Source: Lasiosphaeria ovina
Taxonomy: Eukaryota; Ascomycota; Sordariomycetes; Sordariales; Lasiosphaeriaceae
DNA: 64,000 nucleotides
NCBI GenBank assembly: GCA_033439765.1
Contig: JAULSN010000005.1
Coordinates: 3,115,001-3,179,000 of the forward strand
Direction: 5' to 3'
Positions 33,401 to 42,475 of the stretch are shown piece by piece (positions within the stretch are counted from its first letter, which is position 1; every line of letters starts with the position of its first letter). Under the pieces are notes generated by a model. That model had not been told where the DNA came from and made no database searches. It worked only from the letters and a program-made list of their open reading frames with translations. Made by a program: the position numbers and the translations under genes.

Positions 33401-35359
33401 TTCGACAAATGGGTAACACAGTATAGGGGAGTCGAGACAAGGGCAGTAAGACAACCATTGTGGCTTGCAGGAAAGTGCAGTTTGAGCAAGCATATGTGCT
33501 GGGCTGCCAGACATATATGCACCCACCAGACGGAGAACGGGCCGGCCCTACAGCAATTTGCATTATTCAGGATCCATACTTTGTCACAAGCAACGTGGGA
33601 TGATTCTCCTCATTTGTAAGGAAAAAAGCAACGTTCCCCAGCATTCAGCTGGCGGAGCTCGTCCCCCTTGGCCCCCTTGGCCTCGTTCCTGCAAGCCTCG
33701 ACATGGACCTGGGCACTAGGCCCGGTTGATCGGAGCAGGACCCTTGTCTCCGTGGGACCGGCCATTACGGCGGAAAGACACTCAGGATCGTGACTTCAGT
33801 ATTAGGACAGAACGAGGAGCGTAGGGAACGCACGTCGGGATCACTGTTCCCAAGGCTCAGTTCCCGTGGCAAGGAGACCGGGGGGGAACGCCCACTTGCG
33901 CTGAAGTCGCCATCCCAGAACGCGGAGTGGCTTGAAAACATGCACGTGGAACTTCATAGTTGACCACAACGGTATCCAACGGAATCGCTACAGAGCTGCC
34001 TTATTGATGCCAGAATTCATTGTGGGGTTCCCGCTTATCATATTGGATGCACGTGACCCTACGATCGTGAGATACGCCAACGAGCAAATGGGTGATCCGA
34101 GAGCCGGGGGCGTATGGAGTCACGAAATAGCTAATCATTACTTGCACGTAGTAAACAAAGAATTGGATTTCCGCGATCTGAGCACCATGTCTCCCCCCGT
34201 CTCTGGACCAGTCTTCGGCAGAACCTTATCTAGCTCGGTCAGATCCTCTTCTTTTGGTGGTGCAGGTAGAAGAGGAGGAGGGGGCGGCGGTGAAGGCCCG
34301 GCATTGTCATTTTGTCCGCCGTTGGGCAAGCCCGATGAGGTGTTCGGCATGCCGGTCATGAATGTGGCGGGAATCGGGATATACTGATGGTACTTCCAAA
34401 ACAATCTTCTCAAACTCCTGTGATACCAACGTGGCCAGTCGGCGGGGAATCAATATGGTGTTGTGATTTGACTAGCTAGGAACGGGCGTATCCGGACGGT
34501 TGAACGCCGGGTCCGTGTTTTGTTGATCCCGCCTTATGGCCTACCGGTAGTGTATAAAATAAGACAGCAACTCAAAGTCAAAGGACCCTCAGCTCTCTAG
34601 CAGAGGGTGGAGTTTAAAGGTGTTTTGGGTGGTGGGGTCTCCCTCGTCTGATAGAGAGTGGGCTAAATCGTGAGCTGCGGGGTGTCGTTGGGCGGCGGAG
34701 ATATTGGCGATCGACAGACCGATACCTTCAGCCCAGGTTGGTAGAGCAATCGACGAGGATAGACTATCTGTTTGACAGTATTCAGAGCATGGTGTGTTCT
34801 TGCGGGCCCTTATACCTGCCGGCCGGCGTGTTCGGGTCTAGGCCGGTCAAGGAGCGAATTCTAGTGAGCAGATCCTCTTTGTATGGGAGGAATAATCGCC
34901 CTAGAGATGAATCCCGTATTCACGGTTGGTGACAGTCTCTTCATACGGATACACCTTCCTTCCTCGTCCTCCTGCAGCTGGTTATGCAGTCCAAACTGGC
35001 ACACTTCCGGAATATACGAGATCAAGGTCTTTACCACCTGGACGCAGGATACGCTACAGGGGCCCGTCTACGTAGTAGATTTCCCTTCCAGAACCGAAAC
35101 TAGCTAGAGACTCCTGCGGACATGCATCGCCGTGGATCGTTGCTTCAACTACATGTTTCTAACGTGGAGCAATCTCAGCGAATTGAAGCTTGGTTCCCCA
35201 CGATGGAGATTTATGGCCGAGGTGATGCATGATCCGTTGTCCTAGTTTGGCCTTGACGTGAGCGGCTAGGGGCGGCCGGCATCCCGGAGTACACAGCAGA
35301 CCTGCAGACAGGCCATTGAACGCCACGAGCACATGTGGCTTTCACTTTTCAAGCACGCC
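33401..35359. other. Weak coding signals only
   Basis: A plus-strand frame, 33932-34387, reads plausibly (FPLIILDARDPTIVRYANEQ) and ends in a Gly-rich tail, but it starts at TTG and an antisense frame is equally long. Minus-strand text near 34890-35060 (VQVVKTLISYIPEVCQFGLH) also looks faintly coding with stops beyond. I do not call a gene. Confidence 0.35.
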
Positions 35360-35505
35360 CTACGCAATAAAGGTCACAATCTGTAATCCCCTCCACCACG
35401 CGACAAGGGTCACAATTTGTGATCCCCTCCACTACGCAACAAGGGTCACAATTTGTGATCCCCTCCCCTACGCGACAAGGGTCACAATTTGTGATCCCCT
35501 CCACG
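35360..35505. repeat. ~37-bp minisatellite, locus 2
   Basis: Four units of ACAAGGGTCACAATTTGTGA plus CCCCTCCACTACGC-like spacer, the same family as 21895-22045. Relative to locus 1, several units have T for C in ATCTG/ATTTG. Confidence 0.9.
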
Positions 35506-35896
35506 ACAGGGGTCAGCGCTGATCGTCTACATCTCTTTTGGCAAGCAGATTTTCGCATTTGAGAGCCTTATCGTGAGAGAGTAGACGACTATCCAGTTCA
35601 AAGGTAAAATTATCACGTCGAAAAAGACAAGCCTCACAAGCTCTGGACTGTATCGGCAATCGCTTGAATACCTAATGGTTTGCCTCAGTTCTCTATAATT
35701 GCGCAGCAAGCCCCAGAGAATCATGGCGACTGGATCTATGGCTATAAGCTATAGGTACTGAGTACTATATAGTTGACAGTCGCATAGAGTTCCGGAGTTC
35801 ACAGCTCACGGTGTTCAAAGTTCGAACTTTCTACAAGCTTACGGCGGTTGCCTTGCGCATTGCCTTCCCACCTTGAAATCCTCAGCTTCTGACTCC
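35506..35896. other. Short spacer
   Basis: Short frames only; the antisense frame at 35799-36062 is a shadow of the gene at 35897. Confidence 0.4.
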
Positions 35897-36249
35897 ATGG
35901 TTTTCGCTTCGCCGCAAGCATATACTCTGGACAACATGACACAGGTTTCACACCCTGCCTGCGAGCTGTGGACGACTTGCTAACTCTTTTATAGGATCGG
36001 TCTGAGGTTTCAAGCCCAGATAAATTGTTCAACCACTGCGCAGCTGGTGGGAGGGCTTTCATAGTTGGTCAGGGGCCAAACCCGAATTCTAATAAGATGA
36101 TGTATTTAGTGGAACTCGGAGATAAATCTACTACTCTTGTCGAGGAGGAGGTCTTGAAATCAACACCCGTAGGGAAGAAATTGCTCCGTGGCTGGGGAAT
36201 AGATGATTGGGAATTTCTGAGCTTTGTTAACTGCTGTTTTTGTGTATAA
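35897..36249 (+). CDS. Small protein of unknown function, 100 aa
   Basis: Exons 35897-35944 and 35995-36249 with a 50-bp intron carrying an ideal GCTAAC branch site and a TATAG acceptor; the frame is kept. The product starts MVFASPQAYTLDNMTQ and contains a Gly-rich CAAGGRAFIVGQGPNPNS segment and a Lys/Glu-rich segment (VEEEVLKSTPVGKKLL), ending NCCFCV. There is no signal peptide or membrane segment. No family recognised. A nearly full-length antisense frame exists (35799-36062), but only the plus strand has splice logic. Confidence 0.55.
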
Positions 36250-36424
36250 TCCTATGGAGATGGTCGAAGGCGAAACGTTTTACATGTGGCCGCTCTTATC
36301 GTGAAAATCGAGCTGCTAAAGGTCAGACTTTGGTAAAATGATCCACTTCCCCTATCACCCCGTTCCCCTCGTCTGCAGGTGATGAAGCTCGACCAGGTGA
36401 CATTAGTTTGCGCAGTTCGTATTA

Positions 36425-36690
36425 GGGCCTTTCCCGCCTCTCCCACCTTTCCCACCTTTCCCACCTTTCCCACCTTTCCCACCTTTCCCACCTTTCCCAC
36501 CTTTCCCCACCTTTCCCACCTTTCCCACCTTTGCCACCTTTGCCACCTTTGCCACCTTTCCCACCTTTCCCACCTTTCCCACCTTTCCCACCTTTGCCAC
36601 CTTTGCCACCTTTGCCACCTTTGCCACCTTTGCCACCTTTGCCACCTTTGCCACCTTTGCCACCTTTGCCACCTTTGCCACCTTCTCCAC
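36425..36690. repeat. 9-bp array in alternating homogeneous blocks
   Basis: About 29 units of (C/G)CCACCTTT. CCCACCTTT units fill roughly 36426-36525 and 36556-36592; GCCACCTTT units fill 36526-36555 and 36593-36680. Since 9 is a multiple of 3, each frame gives a three-residue repeat on both strands; these frames are not taken as genes. Confidence 0.92.
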
Positions 36691-37450
36691 CTTCCCGCCT
36701 TCTCCACCTTCCCGCCTCCATGATAGATGCATCGCTTTGGACTCCAACCAGGACTTGTCTTACGTAAGACCAGTGCCAAATACTGTCTCCCAAGACCAGG
36801 TGTCTCAACAGCAAAGATAATTGGGGTCATGCAATAGCTATCTGAATAGATAGAAGTCAAGCGCCTTTCCACGCCATAAATATTGGGTATGTGGGTTCGC
36901 GTAGGCTGATAGATAGTTGTTGCGGTAAACGGAGGGAATGGGGAAAGGAGTAAGCAGAGGGAAGGTCATTTACTTCCAGAATACAGACAGTCGAAAACAT
37001 CACAGTCAGCCTACCCTGCGAGAGACAGGCCAGCCTTGCCCGCAGTCCTCAGTCCCTGCTTACTGTGTTCTATGTTGCGGTCAGTCAACCGTTGATAGCC
37101 CTGCCTTCTAGCCTGCCCTGCAGTCCCTGACTAGAATAACAACCTGCTGGTATTATTGGGTTTGGGCCCGTTGGGCATGAAAGACATATATGGTATGCCT
37201 CCTCTCTTGGAAGGCAACAGGGCGTTCCTCATCATATCAAGAAGAGAAGAATTCGAGGCTGCAACTGATCCCACCAATCTACTGACCACCCACCCTCCTT
37301 CCGCCTTCGACTTAACATCACCGTCAGCCTTCTCCCGCATCCTCCCTTTCAGTGCCCCTCCCCTCGAGAGTAGCGATTGAGCGGGATTTTGAACAGCCGT
37401 AGGTAAACCCAGCCCCCCAGCCACACCTACATTAATACGGAAGCTGGGTC
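36691..37450. other. No convincing gene
   Basis: A minus-strand frame at 37131-37424 reads moderately well (VVSRLVGSVAASNSSLLDMM) but begins at GTG and has no partner exon. Nothing else is visible. Confidence 0.4.
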
Positions 37451-37818
37451 AGCATCTCTTTTCCTACCGGGCATCTCTTTTCCAATCGGGCATCTCTTTT
37501 CCTATCGGGCATCTCTTTTCCAATCGGGCATCTCTTTTCCTACCGGGCATCTCTTTTCCTATCGGGCATCTCTTTTCCAATCGGGCATATCTTTTCCTAT
37601 CGGGCATATCTTTTCCTATCGGGCATATCTTTTCCTATCGGGCATATCTTTTCCTATCGGGCATCTCTTTTCCAATCGGGCATCTCTTTTCCTATCGGGC
37701 ATCTCTTTTCCTATCGGGCATATCTTTTCCAATCGAGCATCTCTTTTCCTACCGAGCATCTCTTTTCCTACCGGGCATCTCTTTTCCTACCGGGCATCTC
37801 TTTTCCCACCAGTGCATC
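37451..37818. repeat. 19-bp minisatellite array 2, in a gene promoter
   Basis: About 19 units of GGGCATCTCTTTTCCTATC and variants (TACCGGG, CAATCGG, CATATC). It ends about 40 bp before the ATG of the Zn(II)2Cys6 gene at 37859. Both array 2 and array 1 end in CATCTCTTTTCCCACC, and arrays 1, 2 and 3 begin with AGCATCTCTTTTCC when read in this orientation. Confidence 0.95.
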
Positions 37819-37858
37819 TCGTTACCATACACTTCTTTTGATTACTGAAAATCTTCCA

Positions 37859-39207
37859 ATGTCAAGCCTGAAAACGAACGGTACATGCCAGCGCTGTGCC
37901 ACTCGGCATCAGCAGTGTAATGGAGGCGAGCCCTGTTCGCGGTGCGAACCATCCAAAGTCAAGTGTTTCTACCCAACACGCAAACCATGGAACGCCAAAG
38001 TGGTCGAGCTGCCGCGGCCTATTTTGAAATCGGCCAACCGGATCCTGGCCGATGCCAGCCGGATTATTCAGTCAGTGAAGATGTTGACAGGTCACGGGTC
38101 TGCACGAGTCTACGATGTCGAAGATGTCGTGAATGGGCTGATAGAGTTTGCTCGGAATCCTGCCGATATGCGAAGCCTCGCTGATACTCAGTTGTGTGAG
38201 ACGTTCCAGGCTTGGGCGGATACAATCCACACATCTTTCACCGAAAGACCTGGACTTGATATGTCCAGTGAGTCTACGCCATCTCGAGAGGTCGCCTTAC
38301 AAGCACCTGTACCGTTGTCTTCTTCAGCCACCTCCCTACAACTCAGCCAAGCAAGCCTCGACCCGGGCCCGATGGCCCAGATGCACACTATTCCGGGTAC
38401 AGCGTTACCGACACACTTCTCTCCCAGCCAAGCAACCTATGCTCCTCAGCCGGGTTCGAGCCGCGAGATACTTCCGGACAGTAAGTTTCCTCCCAAAATT
38501 GTATTGGAGCCGCAGTCGAGATTATCCTAAACCCCCAATACAGGAGACAGGTCCCCCAATGCCGCTTCCACAGGTTCCCAAGACCTCTCATCCGCACTAA
38601 CGGGCGGCCTGGACGCGGCATCGGGTGGAAGAAAACGGCCAAGAGTAGATACAGAGAGTAGGCATGCTTGATGCGATTCTTCCGGCGAGAGGCTAACCAA
38701 GACACCACTCTAGGTGCGCCCGTCACCGGCCTTTCTCGACTGGCGCCTATCGTACCTGGTCCGTATGCCGCCGGCACGACTCTGAATCATCCAAGCCTCG
38801 GTCCAGCGCCAGCGCCTTGGCTGTACGGCCCGGTCACTTATACTGCATTATTCGACCAGCCACCGGTGAATAAGATTGAAGAACATTTTCCCGGTATCAT
38901 TGCAGATAGGGCGAAAATGAGGCAGAGTTGCCAGAACGGCCGGTTTTATTCCGACATTATACGATGGTATGTCTACAGTGATGCGCATGCTGAGATGGAC
39001 ATCGACCTCGGCGATATCGATGTCGAATCTTGCCGGCAAGCCGCAGGCCAAATAAGAGCGAGTTTGGAGCATATACATGGCATGGTTAAAACGGAGCAAG
39101 TTTGGAAGTTGAGAGTTGTTTTACCCCCCAAATCTGGTGGTCCTCTTCTTAATGCTCTATTCGAGTTTCCCTATACCGAGGAGGTCTTAAACTTAACCAC
39201 CATCTGA
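37859..39207 (+). CDS. Zn(II)2Cys6 transcription factor, 409 aa
   Basis: Exons 37859-38480, 38544-38657 and 38714-39207; introns of 63 and 56 bp, the second with a GCTAACC branch site. The cluster lies at residues about 10-37: CQRCATRHQQCNGGEPCSRC, then EPSKVKC. This gives six cysteines with C-x2-C-x6-C spacing in the first half and a basic following segment. From family knowledge this cluster binds two zinc ions and CGG-type DNA sites. The middle is Ser/Pro/Gln-rich; the last 110 residues are helical (SCRQAAGQIRASLEHIHGMV). No fungal_trans domain is visible, so it is a short C6 factor of the secondary-metabolism regulator style. The 19-bp array forms its immediate upstream region. Confidence 0.8.
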
Positions 39208-39585
39208 ATCACTTGAACACTCTGCCCTGCTGGAACAGACTTGGAGGCATGGCTCAGTAGTTCTTGGAAAGGAACCTCTTCGTTCCCAATCTTGATACTT
39301 CCTTTACCAAATACACCTTGTGCTACCCATTCTATCTCTCGATCCTCGTCTTCTGCTGGGAAAATGTGAAAGAGGATAGGTTCCGGTTGTCCACTTAGTG
39401 CGCGATCTCCCTAGTTGAGTTAGTAGAGACAAAGAAATGGAGTCAGGGTACACACAACGTCCATAATCGAGTCTCGGCTATACAAATAGTCTCAAGTAGC
39501 GTGGTTGTTGTTCGAAGGTCAAAGGGGTCAGAGTAGAGATATCTGATGTTTGCCCAACTTTGCGCGTAATTCCGTCGCAATCCAT
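39171..39585 (-). CDS. Small acidic protein, tail-to-tail overlap with the C6 factor
   Basis: Exons 39585-39484 and 39410-39171 with a 73-bp intron holding a perfect TACTAAC branch site; 113 aa from an ATG. The second exon reads clearly as protein: EPILFHIFPAEDEDREIEWV, then GSIKIGNEEVPFQELLSH. The donor (GTATAG) is the weakest part; another donor about 50 bp downstream (GTGTGT) is possible, which would change the exon-1 frame. The last 37 bp overlap the 3' end of the C6 factor on the other strand. No family recognised. Confidence 0.5.
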
Positions 39586-40591
39586 ATCTTTGGCGAGGTT
39601 TCACCTTGGTACTGTGCGGGGCAGATCCATAACGTTATCGGCTGGTTGCGACGCGGAGATGATTTCTTTGTCATGTGACATCGGCACTGGAAGTGCGGGG
39701 ACCGGCCGAAGTGTAAATGGGCAAAACAGACATTCGAACTTTCAACAAGAGATTCTATCCAGAGCCGAAAGTCAGAGCAGACGAAGACTTTTTAACGATT
39801 TTGGGGTGAGTCTCGATCTAGCTAAGCTACGTACATACCAAAGTACTTGTCTTAGTGTACTCCAAGCAGGGATCGCCCAATCTAACACACTCCGCAGCGT
39901 TTCCCTAGTCCCTGCTTAACAGCGACGACAAACGCGGTATCAACGCCACTCTGCAGATCATACGCCCCGGACGGCACCTCTTGAGCAGCCCTTGCAGGAA
40001 GTCATGCAGCCGGCCGGTGGAGGGCGGGAGCTAGCGCCCCCAGGCTATCCATCCCGCACCGGCTGCCGCCATAAAATGACAGCACGCCGCCCAAAGTTCA
40101 ACGGGTGGAGGCTGCAGCAAACAAAGGAGCGGGGGGGAGGGGGGGTTGCTCTATCTGCTGGGCCTATAGTATTGCAATTGGGATCAGTTGTGTGCGCTTG
40201 AGGCAGAACAGTCCGCCTCATGCGCGTGGAAGAGCCGTAATGCGGATGACTTGCACAGGGCTGTAAACCCACGGTTTGGGCTGATCCTACTGGGCACGGC
40301 GGTACGGCGACTATGGACAGAAGAAACAGAAGAGGCGGGTGTGTGTGCAGTATTGTGCTGCAGTAGTCGGGTCTAGCCACTACGCCCTAGCTATGACCAA
40401 CGACAAGATTAAGGACAACGAGAAGGGCTTCCATGAGAGAAGAGCGGAAGGTCCGAGTATTCTCAGCGAATCACGCATATGTGATCCCTATCGAATCTAG
40501 GCGCAGCCGTGGTATATAATAGCTCGATCGTCAATCTTCTCTTGCCCCTGCTGCTATTATCGCTCAAACTCGAGATCAACAACATACAAGC
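39586..40591. other. Spacer with dispersed repeat copy
   Basis: Bases 40149-40260 are the second copy of the 110-bp repeat at 7187-7300. Coding-like phrases at 39600-39720 may belong to a 5' exon of the gene at 39171-39585. From about 40520 the sequence is shared, inverted, with 55440 downward. Confidence 0.55.
40149..40260 (+). repeat. Dispersed ~110-bp direct repeat, copy 2
   Basis: Matches 7187-7300 closely. It begins CTATCTGCTGGGCCTATAG and diverges after the GGATGACTTGCACAGGG stretch. Non-coding. Confidence 0.85.
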
Positions 40592-40933
40592 ATGACCCGC
40601 AACTTCTCAATTACAAGCTGGAACTATGGGTACATCATTCGAGCCACGCCACCCTCTTCTGAAGCTGACAATTCAGTAGATAATACCGGCTACCAGACCG
40701 AGTCACGTCCTCATACGAGTGTGACAACGACCAACAACGGCGAGGCAAATTATCAGGTCAAATGTGTTGGATGTGGAGCGCATTTTGTTTTCCCTACCGC
40801 GGAAGTTGAGTGCGATGGGGCGAGATGTATTAGGAAGAGCTGTAAATGGCAGTGTTCGAGTTGTAGACGCTATATCACCCTTGCGGGTTGTCTTGGGGTG
40901 ATCATATGTGCTGGGTACTCACACCACTACTGA
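40592..40933 (+). CDS. Cys-rich small protein with possible C-terminal membrane segment
   Basis: Single exon from a clean ATG, 113 aa. The N-terminal half is polar. Residues about 55-90 contain CVGCG, then CDGARCIRKSCKWQCSSCRR. That gives seven cysteines arranged mostly in pairs, consistent with one or two zinc sites. The end (YITLAGCLGVIICAGY) is hydrophobic and may be a membrane or buried segment. A paralogue lies inverted at 55010-55354. The two copies share about 100 bp of upstream sequence, so promoter and gene were duplicated together. No named family recognised. Confidence 0.65.
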   Translation: MTRNFSITSWNYGYIIRATPPSSEADNSVDNTGYQTESRPHTSVTTTNNGEANYQVKCVGCGAHFVFPTAEVECDGARCIRKSCKWQCSSCRRYITLAGCLGVIICAGYSHHY

Positions 40934-41477
40934 GGAAGCCGTTTGAAGTCAGCGTAGCCGCATAGCTTGTAATTAGCAATAGCTGTGAAGAGAAAATCTC
41001 GGCGAGGAGCACAACGGTCAATTGCAAGACAGTTGTGAGGGTCTTCTACCTGCGCGTACGAAGCTGCGGTACACCATGTACACTAGTGGACAGCAGCGAA
41101 AACTGAGAAGCGATAATTTTAATTACGTACGGGTTTGTTTAACGTCTCCGGAACAGCTTGGTCTCCCGAGTTTGGGCGACTAAGGCCCATTGGCTGGTGT
41201 CCGCTGAAGCAACGCCGATTCGGGGGGAAGGGGCGTTGAGTTGTCTTGTTGTTTTCACCGACTCCACGGCCCACTCGCCCCCGTCAGCACCACCAACGCC
41301 ACTCGCCCGTCCCACAAGGCCTCAACCCCTCCTTAATGCACTGCTTCCGAGGCTCGCTCTCCTGGCCTCCGCCGGGCTCAGCTACCGGGGGTGTGGTTTA
41401 AACAAACTTGTGCTGTGCCCCCTGACTAATCTTTCGCGGTGCTGGAGATCATAACAGGCTTCCATTCATTCCTCCCA
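40934..41477. other. Shared tail and dispersed element copy 2
   Basis: Up to about 40975 the sequence is shared with the 55-kb copy. Bases 41092-41240 are a left-half copy of the element seen in full at 50310-50570. The frame at 41158-41454 is a low-complexity artefact. Confidence 0.6.
41092..41240 (+). repeat. Dispersed element, partial copy 2
   Basis: Shares GAAAACTGAGAAGCG, GTACGGGTTTGTTT, CGAGTTTGGGCGACT and GGCTGGTGTCCGCTGAAGCA with the complement of 50310-50452. It lacks the half present in copy 1 at 3052-3165. Confidence 0.75.
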
Positions 41478-41975
41478 CTAGAGAGCTTCATTCCCTGAAT
41501 TAACCGTGTTTTGCACCTTTTCGATCATACTTTTGTGCGCGTACAAGCGTTTGCCCACCATCAGTACAAAACATCCTGCCAAGGCGAAGCGTGTCATGTA
41601 AATGTAGTCGGAAGTGATCACCCATGATGGGTGATATTTGTTCACCAACTTGAAATACACCTCAACCCCAAGCTCGCCGATCCCTCCTCCTACTATAAGA
41701 CTTTCCCATGGTGTGGCAGGGACGTGGAGAGTCGCGGTCCTCCCTTCTGCAATTTTGGTTATCTGAGAGAATTCCCAAGCATCGATGATCTCGGAGCGGC
41801 CTTGGAGACTTCATCAGTAGAATAAATCAGTTATTGGTACGAATATCTTACGCATGCTCTCCAGGTAGCGCATAGGTATAACCAACGGCTTTGTCAGGAC
41901 GCCGGGAGTATTCGAAGGGTTGTGCCGTAACACATCCTTAATAAAAACAACTAGAAGCTTCTCGTCTTGTTCCAT
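41478..41975 (-). CDS. Small membrane-associated protein, 148 aa
   Basis: Exons 41975-41852 and 41800-41478 with a 51-bp intron (GTAAGA donor, TACTGAT branch site, CCAAG acceptor). The ATG exon reads MEQDEKLLVVFIKDVLRHNP. Exon 2 contains a Gly-rich ESLIVGGGIGELGVEV segment and one clear hydrophobic segment (YMTRFALAGCFVLMVGKRLY) followed by a basic helix. It is probably a single-pass membrane protein. No family recognised. It is divergent from the coding sequence at 42087. Confidence 0.65.
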
Positions 41976-42086
41976 TGTCGGGAAGTACTAAACTCCACCT
42001 TTCCACCTTTCCACCTTCCCCTCTAAACACCTACATACCTCATTGGAACACAAATTCTTCGGTACATCGCAACCACAGCAAACACC

Positions 42087-42475
42087 TTGCCCATAGAGTC
42101 AATCGAGGTCCTCGAGGAACACTTTGAGCAACTTGCGGACGTCAAACGGAGGATTGATGACCAGATCAAGCAGCAGCTTGGGAGCAAGCGACGTCAACTA
42201 GGCAAACAACCCAAGTTTGATCCACGTTGGATGTTGGAGCCCGACACGGTCAAAACAGAACTGGCAGCAGTCGTCAAGTTCGTTAAAACCAACAGACAGT
42301 CAGACCAGCCCGCTAAACTAACGACTCTTTGACAACGCAATTCCTGGATAGTGTTGGTACACTGCTTGGCACCTTTCCAGAAAGCTCACCCGGACCAACG
42401 CAAGCACTAGTCGTCGCTCAACCAACTCCGCAGCACGATCCCAACAGGTACCCGTCCCCTGCTAGCTCATAGTTA
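42087..42475 (+). CDS. Helical protein, gene model incomplete
   Basis: The frame 42087-42332 reads IESIEVLEEHFEQLADVKRR, then DDQIKQQLGSKRRQLGKQ, clearly a charged helix. It begins at TTG with no ATG upstream, so a 5' exon is missing. A second coding-like stretch in another frame (SVGTLLGTFPESSPGPTQAL) runs to about 42470; an intron with a CTAACG branch site and a GATAG acceptor could join them. Its 3' end meets that of the JmjC gene at 42473, convergent. No family recognised. Confidence 0.45.

Noticed and set aside
36252..36872. 206-codon minus-strand and 114-codon plus-strand frames over the 9-bp array
   Set aside because: All frames on both strands are open there because the unit is 9 bp; only repeat residues are encoded.
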